A stretch of 64,000 bases of DNA from Thermobacillus xylanilyticus (GCF_907165215.1 NZ_CAJRAY010000038.1:57497-121496), one strand, 5' to 3'; positions 49,837 through 59,742 are shown, numbered from the stretch's first letter. Numbers and translations: made by a program. Notes: a model not told the origin generated them from the sequence alone.

Positions 49837-50846
49837 GTCTTCACCCCGATTCCTTTGGTCATTTCGAGGAAGACGTCTTCCAGATTCGTCTGCGCCTCGC
49901 TGAAAGCGATCGGCCGGACGCCGCGTTCGACGAGCCGGACGAGCAGTTCCGCCTGTTCTTCGTCGCCGCCGGCAAATTGGAATCTTACGAGCTGCCCGTC
50001 CCGCATGACACGTCCCACATGCGGCTCGCCTTCCAGCAGGACGACCGCTTCTTCCGCTCCTCCGGCCAGCCGAAGTTCGAGGATGCGCCCCGCCTGCAGC
50101 CGGTGTTGAATCTCGGCGACGCTGCCCTGGGCGATCATTCTCCCCTGTTCGATGACGCCGATCTCATCCACCATCTCCGCCAGTTCGGGCAGGATATGGG
50201 AGGAGATGATGATGGTCTTGCCCATCGCTTTCAGTTCTTTCATAATCTCCCGCATTTCAATCCTTGCGCGGGGATCGAGACCGGATGCCGGCTCGTCAAG
50301 GATGAGCAGGTCCGGGTCATGAACGAGGCAGCGCGCCAGGCAGAGCCGCTGTTTCATGCCGCGGGACAGCGTGTCGACATAGGCATCCTTCTTGTCTGAC
50401 AGGTTGACGAGTTCGAGAAGCTGCGGGATGAGCGCTTCGCGCTCCGCCCGCGGAATGCCGCAGCTCGCGCCGTAGAAATGCAGATATTCCGTCGTCCGGA
50501 ATTGATCGTAGACGCCGAAGAAGTCCGGCATATATCCGATTCGCCGGCGCACTTCCTTCGGATCTTCGGTCACGTCGATGCCGTCCACCCGGACGATGCC
50601 GTCGTCCGGCGCAAGCAGCGTCGCCAGAATCGCCATCGTCGTCGACTTGCCGGCGCCGTTCGGTCCGATGAATCCGAACACGGTCCCGCGCCGGATCGTC
50701 AGGTCAATCGACTTGAGCGCCTGAAAATTGCCGAACCGTTTCGTGAGTCCCCGGATCTCGACCATGAGCCGGTCGGAACCGCCGGCGGAATCCGCCTGCC
50801 GCGAGTTTTCCGCCGGCAGCGCAGCTTGTTCGGTTCGCTCCGTCAT
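49833..50846 (-). CDS. ABC transporter ATP-binding protein (ABC-2 exporter)
   Basis: A 337-residue ATPase: Walker A GPNGAGKSTTM near residue 62, Q-loop YMPDFFGVYD, signature LSRGMKQRLCLAR near 159 and Walker B LLILDEPASGLD near 180. The C-terminal part resembles the CcmA/NatA exporter group. It is coupled by ATGA on both sides, to the 800-residue membrane protein upstream and the permease downstream. Confidence 0.9.
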   Translation of the reverse strand: MTERTEQAALPAENSRQADSAGGSDRLMVEIRGLTKRFGNFQALKSIDLTIRRGTVFGFIGPNGAGKSTTMAILATLLAPDDGIVRVDGIDVTEDPKEVRRRIGYMPDFFGVYDQFRTTEYLHFYGASCGIPRAEREALIPQLLELVNLSDKKDAYVDTLSRGMKQRLCLARCLVHDPDLLILDEPASGLDPRARIEMREIMKELKAMGKTIIISSHILPELAEMVDEIGVIEQGRMIAQGSVAEIQHRLQAGRILELRLAGGAEEAVVLLEGEPHVGRVMRDGQLVRFQFAGGDEEQAELLVRLVERGVRPIAFSEAQTNLEDVFLEMTKGIGVKT

Positions 50847-53245
50847 TCGGCCGTCCCTCCTCCCAGTTCCAGAACAGGCAGACGATAACGGATTCTGCCG
50901 CTCGCCTCAAGCTGCATCCGCACCGTATGCTGATCCGTCACGTACGATTCCGCCGGTCCGGGCAGCATGTACGAATCGGCATTCATCTGGACCGGCTCCC
51001 ATTCGCCGGACGCATCGTTCCACACGGACAGCGTCGCTTTGTTGAACGCCATCGGTTCATGCTGACGGATGATGAAGGAATGGTACGGCTCATCCCGCCA
51101 GGGCAGCGGATATTCGAAGTTGAGCGTCCCGTCGGCCATTTCCAGAAGATCGTCATGGATATTGCCGAATTCTAGCATGGCGTTCCGGGTAATCACGGGC
51201 TGCACGATGCCGGGTACGCCGCCTTCGACGTCGGCAACCGTCAAGTCCAGGGGCTGCGCCCACAGCGTCACGTTGTCGGACGGCACCGCCGAACCGTTCA
51301 CTTCGAACCAGCCTTCGCCGTCGGAGCTGAATCCGACGATCAGCGGAACTTCCCCGTCCACCGCCCCGTTGATCTTGGCGTTTCGGCTTTCATTCAAATA
51401 AGCGTCCAGCAAGCCGCGCTCGCGGGCATAAGAATCTTTCCCGCTTGGATAAGGGAACAGCAGACTGCCGTACGATGCGTAACCGATACCGGCAACAATC
51501 GACGGGCCGCCGGCGTACGGGATATTGACCGTGCCCGATTCTCCGCGCGCCAGGTCGCCGATGCGATAGGCCGCGCCGTTCATCAGCACGCTGACATGCT
51601 TCAGATCGGCCGCGGTTTGATTCGTCACTTCAATATCGAGGTAGCTGCCGTTATACGCGATCGCCGTGTCGAATTGGCCGTACCCGGGCGAAGCGCCGAA
51701 ATGAACCCATGCCTTGCGGATGGACCAGTACGGCACGTCCCGCCATTCGGCCGCCGCGCCCCCGTCGGTCATCCGGGTGAGCTTGCCGCCCGAGAGTCCG
51801 GAGACGCCGCTCTGCACGAGATCTTCATCCCGCAGCGGAACCGCAAAGTCGGCTCCCTCGAATGATACGCCGACCTTTCCGCCGGACGGCACGAACACGG
51901 CCGCACCCGCGGACCGGTCCGCCCAACCGTCGCCCGAAAGTTGCACGGCGCGGACGCTGTGCGCTTTAACGGTCCGCTTGTCCGCGGAACCGACAGTGAA
52001 GATGACGACGCTGCAGATCACGGACAGTACGGGAATGAGCCACCACATCCATTCGCGGCGGTCGAATTTTTTCAACAGCAGGTACAGGATCGGCGCTGCA
52101 AGCAGCACATAGATGATGAAGAAGAGCGACAAATGGCCGATTTTCGGCGGCTTCAGGGAAGGAAAGTAGCTCAGAATCGAATCATAATGCCAGAAATCGT
52201 AGCTGTACCCGTAACGCACACCTGTCATGACCGGATACAGCCCGATGCCGGTCAGCATCCGTTCCCACAGCTTGAGGCCTCCTTCCCAGCTCGCAAGCGG
52301 CTCGACAGACGGGTCGAACGCCACATACAGGACGCTGCCCGACCCGTACGCGCGGACAGCTGAAATAGGAACGCCGTCCGCCAGTGTGACGATGCCGGCT
52401 TGCAGATCCCCGGTCGATACCGTCATCGGCATTCCGGCCGGCAGCGACTCTTCGCCGATCGCTTCCAGGATCCGGGCCGACTCGAGCTCGGCCGTTCCGC
52501 CGGGCGCGACGGGCACAAGATCAGCGAACGCGGCGGCGGTCTTCGCATAGCCGGCTCCGCCGGATACGACCAGCCGGCCGCCGCGGATCACCCAGCCCCG
52601 GATCGCGTCAATCCGTTCCTGCGGCCAGTTTCCGGTCGGCACGTCGTTGAGCACCAGCATGTCCAGTGCGCCGAGCTGCAGCGAATCCGCCGGCAGATCG
52701 TCCTCCTTCAGCACGATCGTCCGGAAGTTGTAGCCGCGCGTCATGAGCAGCGCGAGAACATTCATCGTATCCGGGTCGCGCGCCACGACGCCGACAGTTG
52801 TCGAATTGTCGCCCGAACCCTGCAGGTAAGGTTGGCCGGACACAACCGGAACCTGCCGTCCGGACCCCGCTCCGCCTTCATCGAACCGGATTCGGTTGTT
52901 GTCCTTGTTGTACACCATGCCCGGCACGGTCATCTCGACGATCATCGGCGTGTCCGCGGGCAATTCGGCGGGAACGGCGATCTCCTTCGGAAACCCGTCG
53001 TCATACGCGAACACGACATCGCCGCGCAAATCGCGGCCCGTGCGGTTCGTGAGCGTCAGTCTGAGCCGCGTATATTTCCCCTCTTTATAGACGGACTGAA
53101 AACCGAGTTCCCACCGCATCTCGATGCCGGCCTCCGTCTCCGCTGCGGCGGCCGGCTGATCGGGCCACAGCAGCAGCAATGCCAGCAGCGCGGCCAATGC
53201 GGCAGGCAGCCAAACCTTGATCCATCGGCCGAGAACGTCTGCCAA
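50843..53245 (-). CDS. Secreted/membrane protein with a GATase-like domain, exporter-associated
   Basis: An 800-residue protein. A signal peptide at residues 1-35 ends AAAAE. A beta-rich extracellular region and a GATase-like fold with LDMLVLNDVPTGNW and GGRLVVSGGAG (about 190-230) follow. Two helices near 370-390 and 400-420 precede a large extracellular C-terminal part. The layout resembles the accessory subunit of the gliding/auxiliary-transport-like ABC-2 exporters (GldG-like logic), but I do not recognise a named family. The start is TTG at 53245 with GGGGGTAG upstream; there is no ATG nearby in frame. It heads the exporter operon. Confidence 0.7.
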   Translation of the reverse strand: MADVLGRWIKVWLPAALAALLALLLLWPDQPAAAAETEAGIEMRWELGFQSVYKEGKYTRLRLTLTNRTGRDLRGDVVFAYDDGFPKEIAVPAELPADTPMIVEMTVPGMVYNKDNNRIRFDEGGAGSGRQVPVVSGQPYLQGSGDNSTTVGVVARDPDTMNVLALLMTRGYNFRTIVLKEDDLPADSLQLGALDMLVLNDVPTGNWPQERIDAIRGWVIRGGRLVVSGGAGYAKTAAAFADLVPVAPGGTAELESARILEAIGEESLPAGMPMTVSTGDLQAGIVTLADGVPISAVRAYGSGSVLYVAFDPSVEPLASWEGGLKLWERMLTGIGLYPVMTGVRYGYSYDFWHYDSILSYFPSLKPPKIGHLSLFFIIYVLLAAPILYLLLKKFDRREWMWWLIPVLSVICSVVIFTVGSADKRTVKAHSVRAVQLSGDGWADRSAGAAVFVPSGGKVGVSFEGADFAVPLRDEDLVQSGVSGLSGGKLTRMTDGGAAAEWRDVPYWSIRKAWVHFGASPGYGQFDTAIAYNGSYLDIEVTNQTAADLKHVSVLMNGAAYRIGDLARGESGTVNIPYAGGPSIVAGIGYASYGSLLFPYPSGKDSYARERGLLDAYLNESRNAKINGAVDGEVPLIVGFSSDGEGWFEVNGSAVPSDNVTLWAQPLDLTVADVEGGVPGIVQPVITRNAMLEFGNIHDDLLEMADGTLNFEYPLPWRDEPYHSFIIRQHEPMAFNKATLSVWNDASGEWEPVQMNADSYMLPGPAESYVTDQHTVRMQLEASGRIRYRLPVLELGGGTAE

Positions 53246-53327
53246 GTGAGGTCTACCCCCCGTACGCAGTCTGAATCTGTTTTATATTTGACGCCGTGGC
53301 GGGATTTAAAGTTGCACTAATGCAAGA

Positions 53328-53351
53328 CAGCTCCGAACGACGTCGGAGCTG
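53328..53351 (-). terminator. Terminator after ybjQ
   Basis: On the minus strand CAGCTCCGA pairs perfectly with TCGGAGCTG around CGTCGT, followed by TCTTGCATT, 27 bases after the stop. Confidence 0.55.
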
Positions 53352-53378
53352 CAAGCCGAATTGTGGTCTCATGATGTC

Positions 53379-53690
53379 TTACACGCGGACCGCCGTGCCG
53401 CTCACGGCGACCATCAGCATGCCTTCCCGCACCACTTCGTAGTCGATGTCGATGCCGACGATGGCGTTCGCGCCCATCCGCCGCGCCTGCTCGACCATCT
53501 CGCCGATCGCGATGTCGCGGGCATCCTTGAGCTTGTTCTCGTAGGCGCCGGAACGTCCCCCCACGACGTCGGTGATCGATGCGAGGAAGTCGCGCACGAT
53601 GTTCGCGCCCATGATCGCTTCACCGGTGACGATGCCGATGTAATCCAGAATCGGTCTGCCTTCAAGCGTAGGGGTGGTCGAAAGATACAC
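53379..53690 (-). CDS. ybjQ: YbjQ-family (UPF0145) protein
   Basis: A 103-residue protein with the YbjQ pattern: [20 protein letters not shown], the [13 protein letters not shown] helix and [14 protein letters not shown]. Members form pentameric rings and are suspected to bind metal; the function is unknown. GTG at 53690 lies 9 bases after GAGGAG, whereas the ATG at 53699 directly abuts that site. Confidence 0.85.
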   Translation of the reverse strand: MYLSTTPTLEGRPILDYIGIVTGEAIMGANIVRDFLASITDVVGGRSGAYENKLKDARDIAIGEMVEQARRMGANAIVGIDIDYEVVREGMLMVAVSGTAVRV

Positions 53691-53756
53691 GGGCTTCATC
53701 TCCTCAAACGGTTTTGCTCTCCTATACGGATCAGCGGGCGCGCCGTTTCAGGGAAG

Positions 53757-54560
53757 TCACGACATCACCAGCCAATAGAATAGCCCCGCAACGACGAAAC
53801 GGTACAACGCGAACCAGGTCAGCCTCAGCCGCTTGATCAGGTTCAGGAATGTCACGACGGCCAGCATCGCGACGATGAACGACGCGGCGCCGCCGATCAG
53901 AAACAGCACGAAATCGTCCTTCGTCAGCAGGTCGCGGCTGTCGTACAGGTCGAGCACGGTGGCGCCGAACATGACCGGCACGGAGATGATGAAGGTGAAA
54001 TCCGCCGCCGCCTTCCGGCTCGTGCCGAGCAGCATGCCGCCCGAGATGGTCGAACCCGAGCGGGAGAAGCCCGGCCAGAGCGCGAGACATTGGAAGATGC
54101 CGATGCCGAGCGCTTGCTTGTATGTAATGTCGTCGGTATTTTCGCTCGTCACCCTGCGCTTTGCCAGCTCCGCCGCGATCATCAGGATCCCGCCCGCGAC
54201 AAGGCTGATCAGCACCGGACCGGGGCCGAACAGAACGTTCTTGATAAGATCCTTGAACAGCAGATACACGATGAGTGCGGGCAGCATGGCCAGAATCATG
54301 TGGATGACGTTCAGTTTGTTCGGCACGTTCAGCTTCAGGCGGACCATATCCTTTAGAATATCCATATAACGGCGAAAATAGAGCACGAATACCGCCAATA
54401 CGGCGCCGAGCTGGACGACAATCTTGAACGTGTCCGCCGACCCGCCTTCATACCCGAGCAGATTCCCCGCCAGAATCATGTGTCCGGTCGACGATACGGG
54501 CAGAAATTCCGTCAGGCCTTCGACGATTCCGAGAATGATGACTTTGAACAGATCTTCCAA
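53757..54560 (-). CDS. uppP: Undecaprenyl-diphosphatase UppP
   Basis: A 267-residue membrane enzyme with about eight helices. Both catalytic motifs are complete: EGLTEFLPVSSTGHMIL at residues 14-30 and GFSRSGSTISGGMLLG near 168-183. It recycles undecaprenyl pyrophosphate for cell-wall synthesis; extra copies confer bacitracin resistance. The start is TTG at 54560, with CAGGAG 10 bases upstream. Confidence 0.95.
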   Translation of the reverse strand: MEDLFKVIILGIVEGLTEFLPVSSTGHMILAGNLLGYEGGSADTFKIVVQLGAVLAVFVLYFRRYMDILKDMVRLKLNVPNKLNVIHMILAMLPALIVYLLFKDLIKNVLFGPGPVLISLVAGGILMIAAELAKRRVTSENTDDITYKQALGIGIFQCLALWPGFSRSGSTISGGMLLGTSRKAAADFTFIISVPVMFGATVLDLYDSRDLLTKDDFVLFLIGGAASFIVAMLAVVTFLNLIKRLRLTWFALYRFVVAGLFYWLVMS

Positions 54561-54620
54561 TCTTCACACACTCCTGACGTTGTTCCAATCTTATCTGCGA
54601 AAACGCACCCCGCCTTGTCC

Positions 54621-54649
54621 ACTCTATACCGCCCGCATGCGCCGGTCAA
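54621..54649 (-). promoter_or_regulatory. Promoter for uppP
   Basis: On the minus strand TTGACC (54649-54644) and TAGAGT (54626-54621) are 17 bases apart. It overlaps the stop of the DUF4184 gene. Confidence 0.5.
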
Positions 54650-55647
54650 CCGGCCGAGGTCCAGTCCCGCGGAACGCCCGGCTTCACGCCGCCACTGCCC
54701 GGCGGCGAGGAGCGTGCGGCGGCCGCGCATCCCGCGGCGATCAGACTGACGCACCACAATGAAGCAATCCAGCAGGCCGTCAGCGCCGGCTCGCGCATCC
54801 GCCCGGCGGATGCCATATCGAGCAGCTTCGGCAATACCGCCTCGGCCAGGTTGTATCCGGCCATGACGATCAGCAGAGCCGCCAGCGCCGTCCATGCCGC
54901 TCCCGGGCGATGGCGCGTCAGCGCCGCAATCATCCAGCCCGTGACGAGCGCCGTGAACGGGGCCACATTGATTGCGCCGGGCAGATTAACGGGCGGATCG
55001 ATCACGACCTTCGCCGCCAGCACGACGGCCATGACCACGGCGGCGATCAGACGGAAACGGCGCTTGTCGGCCGGCGGATGCGCGGGCGATCGGCTTCCGC
55101 CGGATTCCGCCGACCGGAAAGCGCGCCAGCGCAAGAACACATACAGCGCGATCGCGGCGGCACCAAGGGCGGAGAGGACGAATTGCAGCGACTCATAGAC
55201 GACGAACCGGCCGATGCCCGGCGCATGCAGCCACGCGAACCGGTTGGTGAAGACCGTATGGCCATGCGTCCAGCCGTCCATGAACAGATGGGTCAGAAAC
55301 CCGATGAATAGCGACGCGATGAACGCCAGCCAATCGCCTGCCGTCCGCAGCGGCCGCATCGACAGCCGTTCGGCGAACCGGTCAAGCCCGCCGCAGGACG
55401 GCAGCAAAAGCGGCAAGGTCGGCAGCAGCAGCCGCCCCATGACGAGCGCGGCGGCCGAGCACAACGGCAGATGGATGAAGAAGAATCCCGCAAACGTATG
55501 GCCGATCGTCCGGTACGGCTCCATCGCGGCGAAATATTCGAAGTCCGGCGCCATGCTGCCGAGCACCAGCCCCGATGTGCGCAATGTGTGCGGCATCAGC
55601 CGCTTGAGCGGCGCCGCGAAGAACGGATGGGCGAACGTATGCGGCAT
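54646..55647 (-). CDS. DUF4184 membrane protein
   Basis: A 333-residue protein beginning MPHTFAHPFFAAPLKRL, with GSMAPDFEYF near residue 30 and THLFMDGWTHGHT near 120, the DUF4184 pattern of His and Asp that resembles a membrane-embedded metal hydrolase site. About eight helices. The function is unknown. AAAGGA lies 9 bases before the ATG. It diverges from the MFS gene. Confidence 0.85.
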   Translation of the reverse strand: MPHTFAHPFFAAPLKRLMPHTLRTSGLVLGSMAPDFEYFAAMEPYRTIGHTFAGFFFIHLPLCSAAALVMGRLLLPTLPLLLPSCGGLDRFAERLSMRPLRTAGDWLAFIASLFIGFLTHLFMDGWTHGHTVFTNRFAWLHAPGIGRFVVYESLQFVLSALGAAAIALYVFLRWRAFRSAESGGSRSPAHPPADKRRFRLIAAVVMAVVLAAKVVIDPPVNLPGAINVAPFTALVTGWMIAALTRHRPGAAWTALAALLIVMAGYNLAEAVLPKLLDMASAGRMREPALTACWIASLWCVSLIAAGCAAAARSSPPGSGGVKPGVPRDWTSAG

Positions 55648-55711
55648 GGCGATTCGTCCTTTCCGTTTCAGCGTACCGTTTCATCATAGCGCGTCCGATC
55701 ATTTTTTTCTA

Positions 55712-55740
55712 GTGACAATGGAAGCAAACGGGAGTAGAGT
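55712..55740 (+). promoter_or_regulatory. Promoter for the MFS transporter
   Basis: GTGACA (55712-55717) and TAGAGT (55735-55740) are 17 bases apart, about 50 bases before the ATG. Confidence 0.5.
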
Positions 55741-55788
55741 GGATAGGGAACGCATCATACCACAGGACATCTCCGGGAGACGTGAAAT

Positions 55789-57000
55789 ATGCAGCCTCAA
55801 ATCGCAAAAACGGAAACCATTCAAGCGGGACAACCGCTGATTGCGGCCCGGCAGGCGGATCATGTCCTGTTCGTCGCCGTCACCTTATTATACTGGACGA
55901 CCATGTACATCTATGTCCCGATTCTGACCCCGTACCTCGAGTATCGGGGCCTGAGCCTGCAGGCAATCGGACTGGTGCTGGGCAGCTACGGCTTCGTTCA
56001 GCTCCTGTGCCGGTTCCCGCTCGGCATCTGGTCCGACCGGCTTCGGCGGCGCAAGCCGTTCATCCTGCTCGGGATGGCGAGCGGCGCCCTCAGCTGCCTG
56101 CTGTTCCTGCTTCCGGATTCGTGGCTGTGGACGCTGGCCGGGCGGGCGGTGTCCGGCATCTGCGCCTCGACATGGGTGGCGTTCACGGTGCTCTACGCCG
56201 GCTACTACGCCGAGGACCGCGCCGTCCGGGCGATGAGCAACATCAGCTTCATGATCGTGGCCGGTCAGCTCATCGGCATGGGCTTCAGCGGATGGCTGGC
56301 GGATGTTGCCGACTGGAACGCGCCCTTCATCGCAGGCGCGGCCATCGCCGCCATCGGACTTATCGCCGCCTGCTTCATTCGGGAGCCGAAAGGCGGCGTC
56401 GCCCGCACGCCGATGACGTTCGCCGATGTCGGCGCCGTCGTGCGCGAACCGATGCTGATCAAGGTGTCGCTGCTTTCCATACTCGGCCACTGCGTGCTGT
56501 TCATCACGATGTTCGGTTTCACGCCGCTCAAGGCCGTGAACGATCTGAACGCCTCGAACGCCGAACTGACCTGGATCGTCTTCGCGTTCATGATCCCGCA
56601 CGCCTTCGCGTCGCTGTACAGCGGGAAATGGGTCGCGCCGAACATCGGCGTCTGGAATACGCTGATCCTCGGATTCGTGCTGAGCGGCGCATGCACCGCG
56701 GCCATCGCATGGACGCCGTCGCTGCCGGTGCTGATGGCGACGCAGGCGCTGAACGGACTGGCCCAGGGGCTGTACCTGCCCCTCCTGCTCGGGGCGGCCA
56801 TCCAGGACGTGCCGGGACCGAAGCGCGCGACCGCGATGGGCTTCTATCAGGCCGTGTACTCGGCAGGCATGTTCGGAGGCCCCTATCTCGCGGGCTTCCT
56901 GAACGACTGGTACGGCATCGACAGCGGGTTTTACTGCGGCGCCGCGTTCGCCTTCATCGCCGCGGTCCTGTCCTTCCTGTGGCGGAAACGGACGGACTGA
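55789..57000 (+). CDS. Major facilitator superfamily transporter
   Basis: A 403-residue protein with twelve membrane helices. The loop 2-3 motif is FPLGIWSDRLRRRKPFIL near residue 76, and the duplicate half is recognisable after residue 215. The conserved proline/glycine pattern and length are those of drug or sugar efflux MFS members. GGGAGACGTGAAAT precedes the ATG. The substrate is unknown. It converges on the DUF1294 gene with 19 bases between. Confidence 0.9.
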   Translation: MQPQIAKTETIQAGQPLIAARQADHVLFVAVTLLYWTTMYIYVPILTPYLEYRGLSLQAIGLVLGSYGFVQLLCRFPLGIWSDRLRRRKPFILLGMASGALSCLLFLLPDSWLWTLAGRAVSGICASTWVAFTVLYAGYYAEDRAVRAMSNISFMIVAGQLIGMGFSGWLADVADWNAPFIAGAAIAAIGLIAACFIREPKGGVARTPMTFADVGAVVREPMLIKVSLLSILGHCVLFITMFGFTPLKAVNDLNASNAELTWIVFAFMIPHAFASLYSGKWVAPNIGVWNTLILGFVLSGACTAAIAWTPSLPVLMATQALNGLAQGLYLPLLLGAAIQDVPGPKRATAMGFYQAVYSAGMFGGPYLAGFLNDWYGIDSGFYCGAAFAFIAAVLSFLWRKRTD

Positions 57001-57019
57001 TGCCGCAGACCGGTCTTCT

Positions 57020-57301
57020 TCAGCCCGCCATCCGAAAGGCCGCGGCAAGCAAGACGGCATGCAGCACGGTCATGACCGGCAGGCCGACCGCGAACATCCG
57101 GTGCTTCGTCTTGTGGCGGAACAGGCGCATCCCGATCCATCCTCCCGCGGCGCCGCCGAGCAGCGCCCACAAAAGCAGCCGCCGTTCGGAAATCCGACGG
57201 CGGCCCAGCCGGGCGCGGCGTTTGTCCGCACCCATCATCCCCATGAGCGCGATGCTCATTACCGCGACGTACGCGGACAGCCAGACGGCGGCTTCCGTCA
57301 T
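57020..57301 (-). CDS. DUF1294 small membrane protein
   Basis: A 93-residue protein with a helix at residues 5-22, the DUF1294 signature DKRRARLGRRRISERRLL and a Gly-rich second helix GGAAGGWIGMRLFRHKT, then a third helix. The family's function is unknown. ATG at 57301 overlaps the helD stop as ATGA. Confidence 0.85.
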   Translation of the reverse strand: MTEAAVWLSAYVAVMSIALMGMMGADKRRARLGRRRISERRLLLWALLGGAAGGWIGMRLFRHKTKHRMFAVGLPVMTVLHAVLLAAAFRMAG

Positions 57302-59658
57302 ACGAACTGCTCCAGCCGGTACGTCTCCGCCGGCACTTCCGCAAGGAACCGGCACGGCCGGCCGACGGCGAAGACATGCAGCGCGTGCATCGCCCGCGTG
57401 CACGCCGTGTAGAACAACCGCCGCTCGCTCTCCCGCGCATACACATCCTCGGAGGCGTTGTAGATCAGCACCGCGTCGAATTCGACGCCTTTGGCCAGAT
57501 ACGCCGGAATGACGCAGATGCCTTTCTCGAACTGCGGCGTATGTTTCGTCACAAGGCGGACCGGCAGTTTGTCCGCCAGTGCCGCGTACGCTTCTTCGCT
57601 CTCGGCGGCGGTGCGGCAGATGACGGCCGCGGATTCGTACCCTTCCCGCATGAACCGCTCCAGCGATTCCCCGATGCGCCGGTGCAGCGTCTCCTTGTCG
57701 TGGACGATCAGGACGGACGGCTTCTCGCCGCTCCGATTGAACGGCTCGATCTCGCTTCCGCCTTCAATCATGGCGCGGGTGAACTCGACGATTTCCCGCG
57801 TCGAGCGGTAGCTGCGGGTGAGCCGGATCCATTCCGTCTGCTCGGGACCGTACAGACGGGTGAGCGGGTCCCCTTCCTCCAGCACCGAATCCTGCGCGTG
57901 GATCGACTGGTTCATGTCGCCGAGCGCCGTCATGCGGGCGCGCGGGAACAGCCATTTCAGAAACTCGAGCTGGAACGGCGTGTAATCCTGCACTTCGTCG
58001 ATCAAGACATGGCGGACATTCGTATTCACACGGAACCCTTTCAACCGTTCGTTCAAATAAAGAAAAGGCGTCGCGTCTTCGTACAGCAGCCGGCCCTCGT
58101 CGATCATGCGCACCGTCAGTTCGGCGATCGCCGGCCATTCCTCCGGCAGCGGCGCATCCTGCGCGAGCGAAGCCGCCAGATCCGGATCCGCGTGAAGCCG
58201 GCGGTAGAGTCCCTTCGCGTCGACGAACCGGAGCACCCGGATGCGCGCGCGGACCGGCTTCAGCTCGGTGTTTACGATCGCCTCCGCCAGCAGATCCCGC
58301 TCTGCTTCGGCATCGTCGAAGGTGGCGCGCGTCAGGTGCCTCCGCTTCGCCCGCAGTTTCGCATAGGCGCGCTGATAGTCCGTCCGGTTCATGTACTGCA
58401 TTTCTTCTTCCACCCAGGCTTCGGACTTCTGCGCCTGTTCGAACGCCTTCACCTGCTCGAGCAGCCATTCCTTGACGAGCTCGATCCGGTTGGCCAGCCG
58501 GATCGAGCGGTCCAGGCCGTAAAATTTCTCGGCGATGGCGGAAGCGGACACGATCGTCCGGCCCCTGAATTTGACCGGGCGGAACATCATGCCGGACGTT
58601 TCCAGACTGCGGAGGTACGCCTGAATCAGGGCGAGATAACCGGAAGAAGACTTGAAGCGGATGGCGGCCAGCCGCGTCTTGTAGCAGGCGTCGCCCTCGC
58701 GCGTCAGGACGTATTCGAGCTGGTCGTACGCATCCTCGACCCGAAACTGCTTGCCGAGGCGCAGCTCCAGATAGTCCTGGAACGTCGTCTGGATCATGTT
58801 CGCTTCGCCGAGTTCCGGCAGCACGGACGAGACGTAGCTGTTGAACATCGGGTTCGGGGAGAACAGCACCATCTGGTCTGAGCTGAGCGTGCCGCGATAC
58901 CGGTAGAGGAGATACGCGACCCGCTGCAGGGCGGCGGACGTCTTGCCGCTGCCGGCCGCTCCCTGGACGATGAGCATGCGGCTCCGGTCATTGCGGATGA
59001 TCCGGTTCTGTTCGCGCTGGATCGTCGCCACGATGCTCCGCATCGCCGAATCCGACGTGCGGCTGAGCACCTGCTGCAGCAATTCGTCGCCGATCGTCAC
59101 GCCGGTGTCGAACATGTAGCGGATCCGGCCGCCCTTGATGATGAATTGTCGCTTCAGTTCCAGTTCGCCGGAGACGACGCCGGAAGGCGTCTCGTATTCG
59201 GCCGGCCCGGGCGGATAGTCGTAATACAGGCTGGAGACGGGCGCGCGCCAGTCGTAGACGAGAAACTCGTCGCTTCCCTCTTCTCGGTAGGAGGCGATCC
59301 CCAGATAAATCGATTCGGCCTTGCGCTCGCCCTGCTCGCGGAAATCGATGCGGCCGAAGTAGGGCGAGTCTGCGAGACGCTTCAGCTTGTCGACATATTC
59401 GGCCGAGTGCCGCTCGGTCCGTTCGCGTTCCGCCAGCAGGTCCGCCTGCTGCTTCATGCTGAAGTACGTTTCCTGGATGTCATCGAACGTGCTGAAGTTG
59501 ACCGTGACCTCGTCCCAGAAATGTTTGCGGATTTCGTGGGCCTCGGACCGAACGGCGCCGATCTCGTTCTCCAGCCGGCCGATGGTCCGTTTGATGCTTT
59601 CGGTGACGCGGTCTGCGCGAGCCTGCTCTTCCTTCCACTGCGGATCCGCTTGGTCCAT
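57298..59658 (-). CDS. helD: HelD-type RNA polymerase recycling ATPase (UvrD-like superfamily 1)
   Basis: A 786-residue protein close to the Bacillus HelD length (about 774). An N-terminal coiled-coil arm (residues 1-95) is followed by Walker A QGAAGSGKTSAA at 232-243, a large insertion between the helicase lobes, LIDEVQDYTPFQLEFL near 568 and GDMNQSIH after it, and a final helicase motif YTACTRAMHALHVF near 756. HelD binds RNA polymerase and strips it from DNA; some clades protect against rifampicin. AGAGGAG lies 12 bases before the ATG. It diverges from a consensus plus-strand promoter. Confidence 0.9.
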   Translation of the reverse strand: MDQADPQWKEEQARADRVTESIKRTIGRLENEIGAVRSEAHEIRKHFWDEVTVNFSTFDDIQETYFSMKQQADLLAERERTERHSAEYVDKLKRLADSPYFGRIDFREQGERKAESIYLGIASYREEGSDEFLVYDWRAPVSSLYYDYPPGPAEYETPSGVVSGELELKRQFIIKGGRIRYMFDTGVTIGDELLQQVLSRTSDSAMRSIVATIQREQNRIIRNDRSRMLIVQGAAGSGKTSAALQRVAYLLYRYRGTLSSDQMVLFSPNPMFNSYVSSVLPELGEANMIQTTFQDYLELRLGKQFRVEDAYDQLEYVLTREGDACYKTRLAAIRFKSSSGYLALIQAYLRSLETSGMMFRPVKFRGRTIVSASAIAEKFYGLDRSIRLANRIELVKEWLLEQVKAFEQAQKSEAWVEEEMQYMNRTDYQRAYAKLRAKRRHLTRATFDDAEAERDLLAEAIVNTELKPVRARIRVLRFVDAKGLYRRLHADPDLAASLAQDAPLPEEWPAIAELTVRMIDEGRLLYEDATPFLYLNERLKGFRVNTNVRHVLIDEVQDYTPFQLEFLKWLFPRARMTALGDMNQSIHAQDSVLEEGDPLTRLYGPEQTEWIRLTRSYRSTREIVEFTRAMIEGGSEIEPFNRSGEKPSVLIVHDKETLHRRIGESLERFMREGYESAAVICRTAAESEEAYAALADKLPVRLVTKHTPQFEKGICVIPAYLAKGVEFDAVLIYNASEDVYARESERRLFYTACTRAMHALHVFAVGRPCRFLAEVPAETYRLEQFV

Positions 59659-59707
59659 CCTGATCCGACACTCCTCTCGCTTGCGAATTTGAGAAAATAA
59701 AAAAGTG

Positions 59708-59736
59708 TTGACACAAACGGTTTAACCCGTTATAAT
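59708..59736 (+). promoter_or_regulatory. Perfect consensus sigma-A promoter without a gene
   Basis: TTGACA (59708-59713), a 17-base spacer and TATAAT (59731-59736) match the consensus at every position. Between the boxes lies an inverted repeat AACGG-6-CCGTT (59717-59732), an operator-like element. The minus strand carries helD in the opposite direction. Confidence 0.85.
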
Positions 59737-59742
59737 TATAAT

